DNA from: Natrialba swarupiae
Lineage (GTDB): Archaea > Halobacteriota > Halobacteria > Halobacteriales > Natrialbaceae
Assembly: GCF_008245225.1 (NCBI RefSeq)
Contig: NZ_VTAW01000019.1
Coordinates: 18,747 to 82,746 of the forward strand
Reading direction: 5' to 3'
Length of the DNA: 64,000 bases
Position numbers and translations under genes: made by a program
Notes under the pieces: model-generated
Told to the model about the DNA's origin: nothing
Databases searched by the model: none
Seen by the model: the letters and a program-made list of their open reading frames with translations, nothing else
In this document: piece after piece, positions 17,926 to 26,671 of the stretch
Layout: each line of letters begins with the position of its first letter
Position numbering within the stretch: position 1 is the stretch's first letter

Positions 17926-18858
17926 TCAGAGATCGAACGAGTCGGCGAGCAGGCTCTCGTCCGTCTCGCCGTGGACGTACGTCGGGCCGCCGACGACGTC
18001 GATGGTCACCTTCGCCGGGGCGAACAGATCGGAGGGAACCTCCTCGAACTGCCACTCGAGGTCGTCGAAGATCTCGCCGAACGGTCGTCCGTGTGCGTCG
18101 GCTGCCGTCGAGGACACCGACTCGAACTGGTCGGCGTCCTCCCGAACGGTGAGGTGGGCCGTTCCGCCGTAGGCGATCGCGTCGTTCGTCCGGGCGATCG
18201 CCGTCCGTTCGTCGCCCGCGACCGGTGGGACGGGCGCACGTCCCGTCACCGAGACGATATCGAGGGGATCGTACCCGAGTTCCGTCAATCTGAACGTCGC
18301 AAGTTCGGCCGCTCGAGCCGCGTTGGTGATACTCCCGGCGATACTCGCGGTGGAGTAGGGGAGTAAGAAGACGCTGCTCGTCTCGACCTCCGCGAGGTCG
18401 GCGACCTGTTCGGCGGCGGCCTCGGTCGGTACGTCCTCTGTCTCGACGGCCAGTGCCGTCAGGTCGAACGCGTCCGTGTATCCGATGCGTCTGAACTCCG
18501 TCTCCTCGGCGACGAGCGCCCGGGCCGGCCCGCTTCCGAGCCCCTCGAAGTCCTCGGTCGTCAGCTCCCAGCCGGCCTTTTGCGAGCACAAAAGCGAGAG
18601 CGCCGGCTGATCGGTCGAGAGCGAGACGTAGGGGATCGGCGCGTCGCTGATCTCGCCGAGGTCGTAACTCGGCGTCGCCATCCCGGCGGTCTGGATCTCG
18701 GTCAGAAGCATTCCGGCTTCGATACCGCCGTCGAACTCGAGGCCGAAATCGAGCACCGTCGCGTCGTTTTCGAGGTCGTATCCGCCGACGTTTAGCTCCT
18801 CGGCATACTCGAGGGCCTCGTCGACCAGTTCGATCGCCATTCGGTTGAGACTCTCCAT
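17926..18858 (-). CDS. mch: methenyltetrahydromethanopterin cyclohydrolase
   Basis: The 310-residue protein has family length and the standard start MESLNRMAIELVDEAL. Conserved stretches include the Gly-rich segment GIEAGMLLTEIQTAGMA, LSTDQPALSLLCSQKAGW, and the late TNDAIAYGGTAHL. In methanogens Mch converts methenyl-H4MPT to formyl-H4MPT. Haloarchaea use folates, and their Mch homologue is thought to perform the equivalent step on a tetrahydrofolate derivative. It acts in the cytoplasm. No other C1 gene adjoins it except the unknown gene coupled downstream. Confidence 0.93.
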   Translation of the reverse strand: MESLNRMAIELVDEALEYAEELNVGGYDLENDATVLDFGLEFDGGIEAGMLLTEIQTAGMATPSYDLGEISDAPIPYVSLSTDQPALSLLCSQKAGWELTTEDFEGLGSGPARALVAEETEFRRIGYTDAFDLTALAVETEDVPTEAAAEQVADLAEVETSSVFLLPYSTASIAGSITNAARAAELATFRLTELGYDPLDIVSVTGRAPVPPVAGDERTAIARTNDAIAYGGTAHLTVREDADQFESVSSTAADAHGRPFGEIFDDLEWQFEEVPSDLFAPAKVTIDVVGGPTYVHGETDESLLADSFDL

Positions 18859-18952
18859 GGTGTCGCTTCAGCCTCCGACCTAAAACCGTTTGTCAGTCTC
18901 TGTCTGACCACCGTCCGACTATGGTCCTACGCCCCGATAGTATGGGCAGTGT

Positions 18953-19156
18953 TCACACGGAGTATCCGACGTTCTCGATCGCATCGGCGATCGACGACTC
19001 GTCGACGAGCGTCTCCTCGTGTACGACGCGAACCTCGCTCGCCTCGTGGTTCGCCGTCACCGAGGAGACGCCTTCGAGGGACTCGAGGGCGTCGGTGACG
19101 GTGTTCTCACAGCCCTCACACGCCATTCCGTCTACTTCGATGGTCGTCTCCGTCAT
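18953..19156 (-). CDS. heavy-metal-associated (CopZ-like) copper chaperone
   Basis: The 67-residue single HMA domain has the metal-binding motif GMACEGC (Cys-x-x-Cys) at about residues 11-17, after the strand TTIEVD, and closes with IADAIENVGYSV as in CopZ and P-type ATPase domains. It carries Cu(I) in the cytoplasm, normally to a copper ATPase; none is in this window. Start 19156 gives the usual short N-terminus. Confidence 0.9.
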   Translation of the reverse strand: MTETTIEVDGMACEGCENTVTDALESLEGVSSVTANHEASEVRVVHEETLVDESSIADAIENVGYSV

Positions 19157-19181
19157 GACGTCCCTACTTGGCCCCGACGAG

Positions 19182-19190
19182 TGATACGGA
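19182..19190 (+). repeat. TGATACGGA word, copy 3
   Basis: This nine-base word lies 26 bases upstream of the copper chaperone start on the opposite strand, not at a stop codon. Confidence 0.5.
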
Positions 19191-19395
19191 TTATGATCGA
19201 TCACGTATCCGCGCGCGTCTGCGGGTCGGATCTGACTGACAGGTGTCCGGTCGACCGTTCGGATCGGGACCCATCATACAGTGTCGTGTCAGTCACTTCG
19301 GGCGCAGCCGCGACCCCTGGGGCGGGTGCACCGTTCCATCGGGGCAGGAATCCGTGTCAGTCCTCGTTTCGGCGGAGTTCGACGATTCGGTCGGA

Positions 19396-19710
19396 TTACG
19401 CGGAATCGCTCGTCGCCGCTCGGCCGAGGTGTTCTTCGACCGCCTCGACCTTCTCCGCAGCGGACGTTTGCTTCGTCCGCTTGTCGTCGATCTTCAACAC
19501 CGTACTCACGCGGTCGCCGTCGACCGCCTCGTGGGCCGCCTGTGCGGCGGCGAACAGCTCACTGATCTCGTCGGTCTCGATCACCGTCCCCATCGGGTTC
19601 GTCTCGTACTCGACGTCGTAGGCCTCGAGGGCGTCGACGGCCTTCGCGACCTCGTCCGACATACTGTCTTCGATCACCGGTGCGACGCTCAGTAGTGCGA
19701 CTACCGTCAT
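19396..19710 (-). CDS. MTH1187/YkoF-type thiamine-binding family protein
   Basis: The 104-residue cytoplasmic protein matches the MTH1187 family: a first strand VVALLSVAPVIEDSMSDEVAKAV, then YDVEYETNPMGTVIETD with the conserved Asn-Pro-Met-Gly-Thr, and RVSTVLKIDDKR in the second half. Relatives form tetramers and some bind thiamine or related molecules; the role in haloarchaea is unknown. The start at 19710 gives MTVVALLSV, the family start; three extra codons are possible. Confidence 0.85.
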   Translation of the reverse strand: MTVVALLSVAPVIEDSMSDEVAKAVDALEAYDVEYETNPMGTVIETDEISELFAAAQAAHEAVDGDRVSTVLKIDDKRTKQTSAAEKVEAVEEHLGRAATSDSA

Positions 19711-19776
19711 GGTTGCCACTGAGAACGCGCGGGAGCCTAAAATGTACCATGATCGGGGACTGTGTGTCGGTCCCGA

Positions 19777-20130
19777 CTAGTCGCGAGTCGGCCGGTCCAC
19801 CGACGCCGAGGGCGGGTAGATGATCACGTCCCCGTTCGCGTAGACGTACACCTCGTGTTCCAAGGCGGTGAACGCGACGTGCCCGCCGGTTCGTTCGGTG
19901 CCGTCGGCCTTTTTGCCGAAGAGCCGATCGAGCGCGTCGGGGTCGACGCTGTCGTAGAGCGAAAACTCGCCCTGGGAGACGTCGATGTCCGCGATCGACG
20001 CGATGGCGTGGACGATCGTCGTCGTGATCGTCGCGGTACCGTCGCCATCGTGGTGGAAGACGTACCGATCGTTAGGCTGGTCGTACTGTAGATCGCTGAT
20101 GTCGTGGGTGGGAGAACGTTCTGTTTGCAT
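19777..20130 (-). CDS. HalOD1 output-domain protein
   Basis: The 117-residue protein matches the halobacterial output domain 1 pattern: ITTTIVHAIASIADIDV, then LYDSVDPDALDRLF, and the closing FTALEHEVYVYANGDVIIYPP. HalOD1 is found as a lone domain or at the end of haloarchaeal response regulators; its output is not characterised. A TATA-like TTTTTATAC (about 20178-20186, minus strand) lies some 50 nt upstream of the ATG. Confidence 0.85.
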   Translation of the reverse strand: MQTERSPTHDISDLQYDQPNDRYVFHHDGDGTATITTTIVHAIASIADIDVSQGEFSLYDSVDPDALDRLFGKKADGTERTGGHVAFTALEHEVYVYANGDVIIYPPSASVDRPTRD

Positions 20131-20315
20131 TTCGATCCTCTGTCGTCGATCGTCTACCGTTGGTACTGTATCGGAGTATAAAAACGAACCGCAACGTCAA
20201 ACGGTAGACAAACGTGAACTAAAATTCGGACTAGTAGTTGTATTTTAACACTACCGGAGGCTCGGATGAGTCCTTTCACGTTAGCGTCGGAACCGGCCCC
20301 TCGGGAGTCGACTCG

Positions 20316-20498
20316 TCATGGTTCGTCCCGTCGTTCGTGGCGTTCTTCGAGGTCTCGAGACTCGCGGAGTACGCGCTGGGCCTCCGGCGATCGGCGATTT
20401 TTCGGCGACATGATCGGCTCACCCGATCCCTCGATGCGATCCTCGGGATCGTCGACTGCGATCCACTCGCGGGCGCGGGAGACCAGTGCTCGAAGCAT
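20316..20498 (-). CDS. small charged protein, unknown
   Basis: The 60-residue protein is very rich in Arg and Glu (MLRALVSRAREW, SPKNRRSPEAQRVLRESRD). It has the base composition of a haloarchaeal gene and no alternative frame, but no recognised motif. The start at 20498 is chosen because the upstream codons look non-coding. Short helical charged proteins like this are frequent beside haloarchaeal regulator genes. Confidence 0.45.
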   Translation of the reverse strand: MLRALVSRAREWIAVDDPEDRIEGSGEPIMSPKNRRSPEAQRVLRESRDLEERHERRDEP

Positions 20499-20588
20499 AT
20501 TCGAACGGTGTGCGTGAGGCTCAAAAAGGTTGGTGGGGAGATACGAACACACTCAGGTGCGGATGTCGATGCTGCCCCACGGTGGCGG

Positions 20589-21287
20589 TCAGGCGAGTGA
20601 CGCGGCACAGAGTTCGGCGATTGCCCGACGGAGTCGCTGGGAGATGGCGGACTTCGAGACGCCGAGACGGTCGGCGAGCTCGTCCTGTGAGATCCCACGC
20701 GGCACGTCGAAATAGCCCTCCTCGTAGGCGACCGCGAGCAGTTCCTGTTGTTTCTCGGTCAGCGCTACGACGCCGTCGTCGCCGTCGTCGGAGACTCGCA
20801 GGTGTTCGACCGACACCGACACGCCGTCGTCCCGACAGGCGTCGTTGAACGCCACGAGTGCGTCCCGGCTCGGAAACCGAAGCTGGACGAGCCAGCCGTC
20901 TCGAGAACTCGAGACCTCGAGCAGCCGGCCGCCGACTTCGGCCGTACTCGCGGTGAACGTCAGCGCCCGTTCGGTCAGCGTGACCCGGTACACCCGCCGG
21001 TCGGGATACCGGTCGACGAGTATCGGCTCTCGGATCGTCGGATCGGTCTCGAGGGCGGCCTCGAACCCGCCGAACTCCGCCCCCCGTGCGGTGACGAACA
21101 GGAGGGTGTGGCCCGTCTCGTCGGTCGTCCAGTACTCGGGCTCGAGGGTGACGTCAGGAGCCCGCTCGAGGGACGATCGCAAGACGAGGTCGGGGTGATC
21201 GAGTCGAACCTGCGCGACGATTCCGCCGTCGGACCGATCCAGAACCGTCGATCGTTCGCGTTCGGTCTCGGCGAGTTCGATGCTCAC
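20589..21287 (-). CDS. Bat-like transcription regulator with HTH-10 domain
   Basis: The 232-residue cytoplasmic protein has an N-terminal ligand or interaction domain of the haloarchaeal Bat type (about 1-165) and a C-terminal HTH-10 helix-turn-helix (about 175-225): LTEKQQELLAVAYEEGYFDVP, then QDELADRLGVSKSAISQRLRR as the recognition helix. No receiver or PAS domain is present, so the signal is unclear. It is adjacent to, and in the same direction as, a much larger Bat-type sensor-regulator, separated by 250 bases. Confidence 0.88.
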   Translation of the reverse strand: MSIELAETERERSTVLDRSDGGIVAQVRLDHPDLVLRSSLERAPDVTLEPEYWTTDETGHTLLFVTARGAEFGGFEAALETDPTIREPILVDRYPDRRVYRVTLTERALTFTASTAEVGGRLLEVSSSRDGWLVQLRFPSRDALVAFNDACRDDGVSVSVEHLRVSDDGDDGVVALTEKQQELLAVAYEEGYFDVPRGISQDELADRLGVSKSAISQRLRRAIAELCAASLA

Positions 21288-21366
21288 AGATCCACCTCGC
21301 TCCGTCCGGTCGCCTCTCCGTAAGCGTCCGTTACCGGTGACACGCTCATCGATCGAGTGATTAGGC

Positions 21367-21412
21367 CGTGGCTATCTGGACGTGGGCGCTAGATAGCAAA
21401 ATCACAGCCACG
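21367..21412. promoter_or_regulatory. two overlapping inverted repeats upstream of a Bat-like regulator gene
   Basis: GCTATCT (21371-21377) pairs with AGATAGC (21391-21397), and CGTGGCT (21367-21373) pairs with AGCCACG (21406-21412). The left arms share three bases, so the two hairpins exclude each other. They lie about 80-125 bases upstream of the regulator start at 21287. They could be a regulator site or alternative RNA structures. Confidence 0.4.
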
Positions 21413-21537
21413 ATGGCTCAATACGTATTCATCCGTCCGATATTCTGAACGTCGGCTGGCGAACGAAACAAGCAATTACCCCACGAGTTGGCCCCGAACG
21501 AGACCTGGTAATGGACGGTAAACTCCGAAACAGTCGC

Positions 21538-24500
21538 TTATTCCCCGTCGCCTCGCTCGTCGAACAGGAGTTCGAACAGTTTTCGCTGGGCTATCCGTGA
21601 GTGCCGGCTGAACGTCGGCTGAGAGACACCGAGCACCCCCGCAACCTCTTCGCCGGTACTCTCCCGGGGCCACTCGAAGAAGCCGCTGTAGTACGCCGTC
21701 TCGAGCGTGCGAAGCTGTCGATCCGAGAGTCGGTCCCGCAACTCGGCGTCGAACGACCGACGCCGAGCGTCGGACCCAGTGCGTTCGCGTCTGGCGACCA
21801 GTTTCACCCCCCGATAGCTGCGTTCGAGCATTCGGACGAATCCACGCACTGCGATCGTGTTCGGCAGTTCGACGACGAGACGCGTCCGATCGCCGGCCGG
21901 TTCGATCGAACGCAACGCGCCGCCGTGCTCGGCGATTCGGTCCGCGATCGTTTCCTCGCGGACGACGAGTTCGACGCCGGAATCCGTCCCGATCCGGCAG
22001 ATCGAGTCGACGCCCGCGAGTGAGTCGGCACCGTCGTCTCCGTCGGCGTCGTCCAGCGCCGTCGTGCAGTAGACGGTCGACCCGCCGGACGATCCGGGAA
22101 CGACCGTCCCGACGGTGATCTCCGTCTCCAGATGGTGGGCGGTCGCGAGAAGCGGGTCGTCCTCGTCGCGGACCACGAGTTCGAGTTCGACACCCGACTC
22201 CGAGAGCAGCGCTCGCTTCCGCTCGAGCGCCACCGTCGCGTGGCCGGCGACCGTCGCGAGGTGGCGACAACGACTCCGAACTCGATCGTCGAACAGCCCC
22301 GACCGATCACCGTACGCGGTGAGCGTTCCGTACCGGAACTCACCGTACTCGATCGGCGTGAGCAGAGCGCTCCGATAGCCGTACTCGAGCGGTTCCTCCC
22401 GCCAGGGCTCCCCGTCGCCGGTCCGGCGATTCGATTCCCTCTCGAGGTCGATCGCCACCGTCGCGTCCGACGGTTCTGCCGCCGTCGTGTCAGGCGACTT
22501 CTCCCCTGTCACGCCCGACGGTTTCTTCCCCGTTACGTCCGACCGACCCCCTCGGCCGACGAACCCCAGGTCGGGATCGACCGGCACCGACAGCGAGTCG
22601 AGGAACTCGCCGCCGTCGCCGACCCAGGTCGACGGCGTCACCGTCTCTGCGCCGACGTCGTGGCGGCCGATCCAGACGAGGCCGATCGATCCGCTCGTCC
22701 CCACGGGAGTGACTTCGCGTACCGCCTCGCAGACGCGCTGCTCGAGGTCGTCTCTGGTTTCGGCCGCGAGTATCGCGCGCACCTCGGCACGGAGCCGTTC
22801 CGAGTCCCCCTCGAGTGCCTCGTACACGTCGCGTTCACGACCGATCGTCCGGAGCCGACGGCGACGCTCGAGCGCCTCGAGTGCGACCGACGCCGCGTCG
22901 GCGAGCGGTTCCACCGCGTCGACCTCGAGCGACGCGAAGCCGAGCGGTCTCGCGGTCGTGGCGAGAAGGAGGTTCTCGTTGTCGACCGGCAGGACGAAGA
23001 CGCGTTCGGCCCGGACGCCGGAGCGCTCGAGAAGCGGTTCCAGCGTGGAGCCGTCGGAGACGATTGCCTCGCCCGCGTCGAGAAGGGGTTCGATCTCGGT
23101 TCGGTCGACGGCGACCGCCGGGAGGTCGAGTCGGTCGTCTGAGCCGGTCGTCGCGACGGCTGCCGGCTCGAGGACGCCGTCGTCGACCCGGTACCAGGCT
23201 GCGAACTCGGCGTCGGCACCACCGAGAACTGCATCCGCGACAGCCCGTCGAATCTCGACGGCAGTGTCGGCCCGACGGAGGTCGCAAACGGCGTCGAGGA
23301 CGCTCGAGCGAAGCGTCGCCCCCGATCGCCGCCGGTCACGGACGGTGCAGACTGCCCGAGCGTCGTCGTCCAGCGGCGTGATGAAGACGTCGACCGCGCG
23401 CCCGTCACCGACCGCGAGGTCGCCGGAGACCGGCTCCATCCACCTGAACAGGGGCGACTCCAGTCGCTTCCGGATCCGGGCCGCGAGGTCGGCGTCGAAC
23501 AGGTCGTCGACGCTCCGACCGATCAGCACGTCGTCGTCGGCCAGTTCCCGAAAGGAAGCGTTGGCGAGTTCGACGGTCGTTCCGTCGAGTACGGCCACGC
23601 CGTCGACGACTCCGTCGATCGCGTCCTCGAGGAGTGCGAGTCGGTTCGCTTCCGTCCGGAGGGACGTCTCGGCGTCGGCCCGCGAGCGGTCCCCGCCCGA
23701 GCTCTCGCGTGCGACCACCGACATCCCCCCGTCGTCCGGGTAGGCCGTCACCTCGAGCGGCGCGTCGAACACCGGGTGGCTCGTCTCGAACGCGACCGGG
23801 TCGCCGGTCGCGGCCGACTCCCTGAGTCGATCGGCGAACAGCTCACGAACGTCGTCCGGGAGAACCGACCAGAGGACGGTTCCGGGCTCCGGCTCTCCCT
23901 CGAGCAATCGGCCCGCGGCGTCGGTCCAGTGGACGAGTTCCCACCGCTCGCCCAGAACCAACAACGGGTCGCCGACGTGTTCGAGGGCCGTCTCGACTGT
24001 CTCGTCTCCGACCTCCGGCGCCACCGTGATCGTCGTGATCACTCCCTCGACGTCCGGGTCCTCGAGGCGATCGACCGCCGTCAACTCGACGACCGTCCAC
24101 GCTCCGTCGTCCGTGTGCAGCCGACAGGTGACCGTCTCGGTCGAGCCGACGGGCCGGTCGCGGACGCCCGAAACCACCTCGCGTACCCGGTCGCGATCGT
24201 CGGGATGGACGAGACCCGGGAGAGCCGATCGAACGAGATCGTCGGGCGTCCAGCCGAGGCGGTCGACGGCCGGGGTTGCGTACGTGATCGTGCCGTCGGT
24301 CGTCACGACCACGAGCGGAACGTCCGCGTACTCGAGGAGTCGTCGGTAGTTGCGATCCGGTTCGCGCTCGTCGAGTCGAGCCCCCCTCACCGCGTTCCCG
24401 ACGCGAGTGACGGCGACTGGCGACGGCGTCGCCGGATCGACGACGTCGGTCGCACCCGCCTCGATCGCCGCCGTCTGAGCGTCCGTATCCGCGACGGCGA

Positions 24501-24759
24501 CGATCGGGACCGCTTTCGCGCCGTCGCGGATCTCGTCGAAGACCGATCCGTCGGCAGACGAGTCGAACTCGCAGACGACACACCGCACGTCGTCCGACTC
24601 GAGTCGGTCCCGTGCGCCGTCGGTCGACGGCTCGAGCCACACCGAATCGGCCCCCAGCGCCGATTCGAGGGCCGCGGCGGCGGCGGCGACCGCCGGCGAG
24701 TCGCCGACGACGAGAACCCCCGGGGTGCCGGCGGCGACGGCGGTGGCGTCGTCGCTCAC
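21538..24759 (-). CDS. multi-domain Bat-type sensor-regulator (receiver-like, PAS, GAF, HTH-10)
   Basis: The 1073-residue cytoplasmic protein begins with a receiver-like domain (about 5-120: VLVVGDSPAVAAAAA, CVVCEFDSS retaining the acidic acceptor). Then come two to three PAS domains (about 135-480; LLEYADVPLVVVTTDG, WTPDDL), one or two GAF-type domains (about 500-850), the Bat middle domain, and a C-terminal HTH-10 (about 1005-1065: LSDRQLRTLETAYYSGFF, VAGVLGVSQPTFSRH). It resembles the bacterio-opsin activator, which senses oxygen or light, but the ligand here is unknown. GTG 24759 is chosen because AGGAGGTG lies just upstream; a longer frame begins at 24789. Confidence 0.88.
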   Translation of the reverse strand: MSDDATAVAAGTPGVLVVGDSPAVAAAAAALESALGADSVWLEPSTDGARDRLESDDVRCVVCEFDSSADGSVFDEIRDGAKAVPIVAVADTDAQTAAIEAGATDVVDPATPSPVAVTRVGNAVRGARLDEREPDRNYRRLLEYADVPLVVVTTDGTITYATPAVDRLGWTPDDLVRSALPGLVHPDDRDRVREVVSGVRDRPVGSTETVTCRLHTDDGAWTVVELTAVDRLEDPDVEGVITTITVAPEVGDETVETALEHVGDPLLVLGERWELVHWTDAAGRLLEGEPEPGTVLWSVLPDDVRELFADRLRESAATGDPVAFETSHPVFDAPLEVTAYPDDGGMSVVARESSGGDRSRADAETSLRTEANRLALLEDAIDGVVDGVAVLDGTTVELANASFRELADDDVLIGRSVDDLFDADLAARIRKRLESPLFRWMEPVSGDLAVGDGRAVDVFITPLDDDARAVCTVRDRRRSGATLRSSVLDAVCDLRRADTAVEIRRAVADAVLGGADAEFAAWYRVDDGVLEPAAVATTGSDDRLDLPAVAVDRTEIEPLLDAGEAIVSDGSTLEPLLERSGVRAERVFVLPVDNENLLLATTARPLGFASLEVDAVEPLADAASVALEALERRRRLRTIGRERDVYEALEGDSERLRAEVRAILAAETRDDLEQRVCEAVREVTPVGTSGSIGLVWIGRHDVGAETVTPSTWVGDGGEFLDSLSVPVDPDLGFVGRGGRSDVTGKKPSGVTGEKSPDTTAAEPSDATVAIDLERESNRRTGDGEPWREEPLEYGYRSALLTPIEYGEFRYGTLTAYGDRSGLFDDRVRSRCRHLATVAGHATVALERKRALLSESGVELELVVRDEDDPLLATAHHLETEITVGTVVPGSSGGSTVYCTTALDDADGDDGADSLAGVDSICRIGTDSGVELVVREETIADRIAEHGGALRSIEPAGDRTRLVVELPNTIAVRGFVRMLERSYRGVKLVARRERTGSDARRRSFDAELRDRLSDRQLRTLETAYYSGFFEWPRESTGEEVAGVLGVSQPTFSRHSRIAQRKLFELLFDERGDGE

Positions 24760-24768
24760 GGTCCGAAC

Positions 24769-24776
24769 ACCTCCTG
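24769..24776 (-). promoter_or_regulatory. ribosome binding site of the large Bat-type gene
   Basis: AGGAGGTG on the minus strand lies 9 bases before the GTG at 24759. It fixes the start ten codons inside the longest open frame. A TATA-like GATAATTTTC lies about 80-90 bases upstream of the start. Confidence 0.7.
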
Positions 24777-24921
24777 AGAGAGCGACCACCCGCGCCTCGA
24801 GTCGAACCGGGTGTCCACGGTGGGGTTCGATTTCCTGCCCGCAGAGAAAATTATCGTCACGGTACGATTCAGTAATCCTGGATTACGATCGGGGCCGAGA
24901 TCGTTTCTCCGCCAATTAGCC

Positions 24922-25033
24922 CGCCTCTCCGCTCATCTGCTGTCAGTGGGAGGTTCGCCTCTTCGCTCATCGGCTGTCAGTGGGGTGTTCGCCTCTCCGC
25001 TCATCAGCTGTCAGTGGGAGGTTCGCCTCTCCC
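24922..25033. repeat. 34-bp tandem repeat, three copies plus a partial one
   Basis: The unit opens with CGCCTCTCCGCTCATC and contains CTGTCAGTGGG. Copies lie at 24922-24955, 24956-24989 and 24990-25023, with only a few differences, and a fourth breaks off after about ten bases. It fills the gap between the divergently placed upstream end of the Bat-type gene and the 3' end of the UspA gene. No reading frame spans it convincingly. Confidence 0.85.
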
Positions 25034-25198
25034 CCACCGACTCTCAGTCGGTGATCGTCTCCACCGGCAGACCGTCAGTTCGGGGCCGTCTTCGGTCGGT
25101 CGGCCATCAGCCTGGGCTCCTCCCCCGCCGGTCCGCACGCTATTCGGTCAGCGGGCAAACGGTCGTCTGCAGCCGGTGGACGCACCTCGGGTGGCGGT
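25034..25198. other. remainder of intergenic region, nothing recognised
   Basis: Together with the repeats this makes about 440 bases without a gene between 24760 and 25198. A short inverted repeat, ACCGACTCTCAGTCGGT (about 25036-25053), lies directly after the tandem repeats. Confidence 0.4.
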
Positions 25199-25621
25199 CT
25201 ACGTCCCCTCCCTGACGGTTACCACGGGAACCGGCGCGTTTCGGACGACCTCCTCGGCGACGCTGCCGACGATCAGTTGGTCGAGCCCGCTCCGTCCGAC
25301 CGTCCCGACGACGATCAGATCGGCACCGGAGGCCGTCGCGGCCTCGAGAATCTGCTCCTGTGGCACGCCGTGGCGAACCGTCGTCCGCACGTCGACCCCC
25401 TCGGCCGTCGCCGTCCGTTCGACCGTCTCGACGACGTCGATTGCTTCGCCTTCCGGGTCGGACCGCATCTTGTCCCGTTTTTCCGAACTGTGTGGTCCCT
25501 CCTCGGCGACCGAGAGCACGTGGAGCGTCGCATCGAGGCGATCCGCGAGCGCAAGCGCGTGGTCGGTCGCGCGTCGAGCACCGTCGCTCCCATCGGTGGC
25601 GAGCAGGAGATCTTGGTACAT
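25199..25621 (-). CDS. universal stress protein, UspA family
   Basis: The 140-residue single Usp domain starts with YQDLLLATDGSDGARRATDHA and ends with the ATP-binding signature GTVGRSGLDQLIVGSVAEEVV (Gly-x-x-Gly-x9-Gly-Ser pattern) followed by PVPVVTV. It is probably an ATP-binding cytoplasmic dimer. The start at 25621 (MYQDLLLATDG) is the family start; a longer open frame adds 33 non-homologous codons covering a broken gene upstream. Confidence 0.9.
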   Translation of the reverse strand: MYQDLLLATDGSDGARRATDHALALADRLDATLHVLSVAEEGPHSSEKRDKMRSDPEGEAIDVVETVERTATAEGVDVRTTVRHGVPQEQILEAATASGADLIVVGTVGRSGLDQLIVGSVAEEVVRNAPVPVVTVREGT

Positions 25622-25701
25622 CACTGTTCGGACGTTCGGTCGACGGCCGAATACGTCCCCGACTTGCCGGTGCTGGGGATACACGACACCCCCTCGACGA
25701 A

Positions 25702-25861
25702 TCAGAAGAAAACGGACCACCGGTGGCCGCAGTCGTCACGCTCGAACGTCCGCTCGAGCCCCGAATCAGTGACGTTTCGATCGACTTCCTCATCCGTCAA
25801 CTCGAGACAGCTCGGACAGCGCGTTTGCTCACGTAAGACGGGATACGAGCTCTCGCGGCAT
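25702..25861 (-). pseudogene. frameshifted small zinc-ribbon protein
   Basis: A minus-strand frame gives YPVLREQTRCPSCLEL, then an acidic middle and DDCGHRWSVFF before TGA at 25702. This is a Cys-x-x-Cys plus Cys-x-x-His small zinc protein of the kind common in haloarchaea. That frame has no start codon. An ATG at 25859-25861 opens a frame (MPRELVSRLT) that meets a stop after ten codons. Removing one base near 25835 would join the two into a protein of about 52 residues. The gene looks broken by a single-base insertion, or the read is wrong there. Confidence 0.45.
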
Positions 25862-25990
25862 AAAGAATTGTCAACGAACGTTGGATTAAGTGATGGTGTA
25901 ATAGAATACTCGACGGACCGCCGTCTCGGACGGTCACCTGTCCGTCGATCCCTGTGGCAAGTCCCGTGGTCGCACTGGATAGCGTTCCGG

Positions 25991-26671
25991 TCAGATCACG
26001 TCGAGGACGACGACCGCGAGGTAAAGCTGTCCGATGCCGGCGAGGATCATGACGACACCGGCGAGGCGTTCCAAGTGATCGCTGTAGGCCATGATCTTGC
26101 CCGTGCTCGCGACCAGACCCATCCCGGTCGCGACGGTCAGCGAGACCATCAAAAGCGTGACGCTCCCGACGTAGGTTCCGACGACGAGCGCGGCCGTCGC
26201 CGGCGGATACGTGAGCGCGCTGGCGACGACCGCGCCGAACAGCGGGGCGACACAGCCCGCCGCGGCCAGCGCGTACCCCACGCCGAAGATCCCGAATCCG
26301 AAGACGCTCGAGCGCCGTTTCGGAAGCGCGACCGACAGCGACGGTGCTCGACCGAGTACGACCAGTACGCCGAAGATCAACAGGAGCGCACCGGCGATCG
26401 GTTCGAAGAGGACGACGTTCGAGATGGTCGAGTGGCCGACCCAGAACGCTAACCCGAATAGGGCGGCGAGGGTTACCAGGACGCCGCCGCCGGCGATCAG
26501 CCCGCGGGTGAGCGAGCCGCCGAGTGAGGCGTCCTCTCCTTCGGTTTGACTGACGTAGAAGCCGACGTAGCCGGGCAACAGCGGGTACGCACACGGGGAG
26601 AAGAACGTCAGAAAACCGGCCTGGAGGGCGAACGCGAGCGTCAGAAGGAACGTCGTGTCCGCCCCGATCAT
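25991..26671 (-). CDS. ccdA: CcdA-type thiol-disulfide membrane protein
   Basis: The 226-residue protein has six membrane helices and the two conserved cysteines of CcdA/DsbD-beta: FFSPCAYPLLPGY in helix 1 and AAAGCVAPLFGAV in helix 4. It moves reducing power from the cytoplasm to extracytoplasmic thioredoxin-like proteins, often for cytochrome or copper-site assembly. Its ATG overlaps the stop of the TlpA-like gene (ATGA), so the two are coupled, and the electron acceptor is probably that neighbour. Confidence 0.92.
   Translation of the reverse strand: MIGADTTFLLTLAFALQAGFLTFFSPCAYPLLPGYVGFYVSQTEGEDASLGGSLTRGLIAGGGVLVTLAALFGLAFWVGHSTISNVVLFEPIAGALLLIFGVLVVLGRAPSLSVALPKRRSSVFGFGIFGVGYALAAAGCVAPLFGAVVASALTYPPATAALVVGTYVGSVTLLMVSLTVATGMGLVASTGKIMAYSDHLERLAGVVMILAGIGQLYLAVVVLDVI

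Noticed and set aside
24922..25033. Possible CRISPR array
   Set aside because: The 34-base units abut without unique spacers and there are no cas genes in the window.
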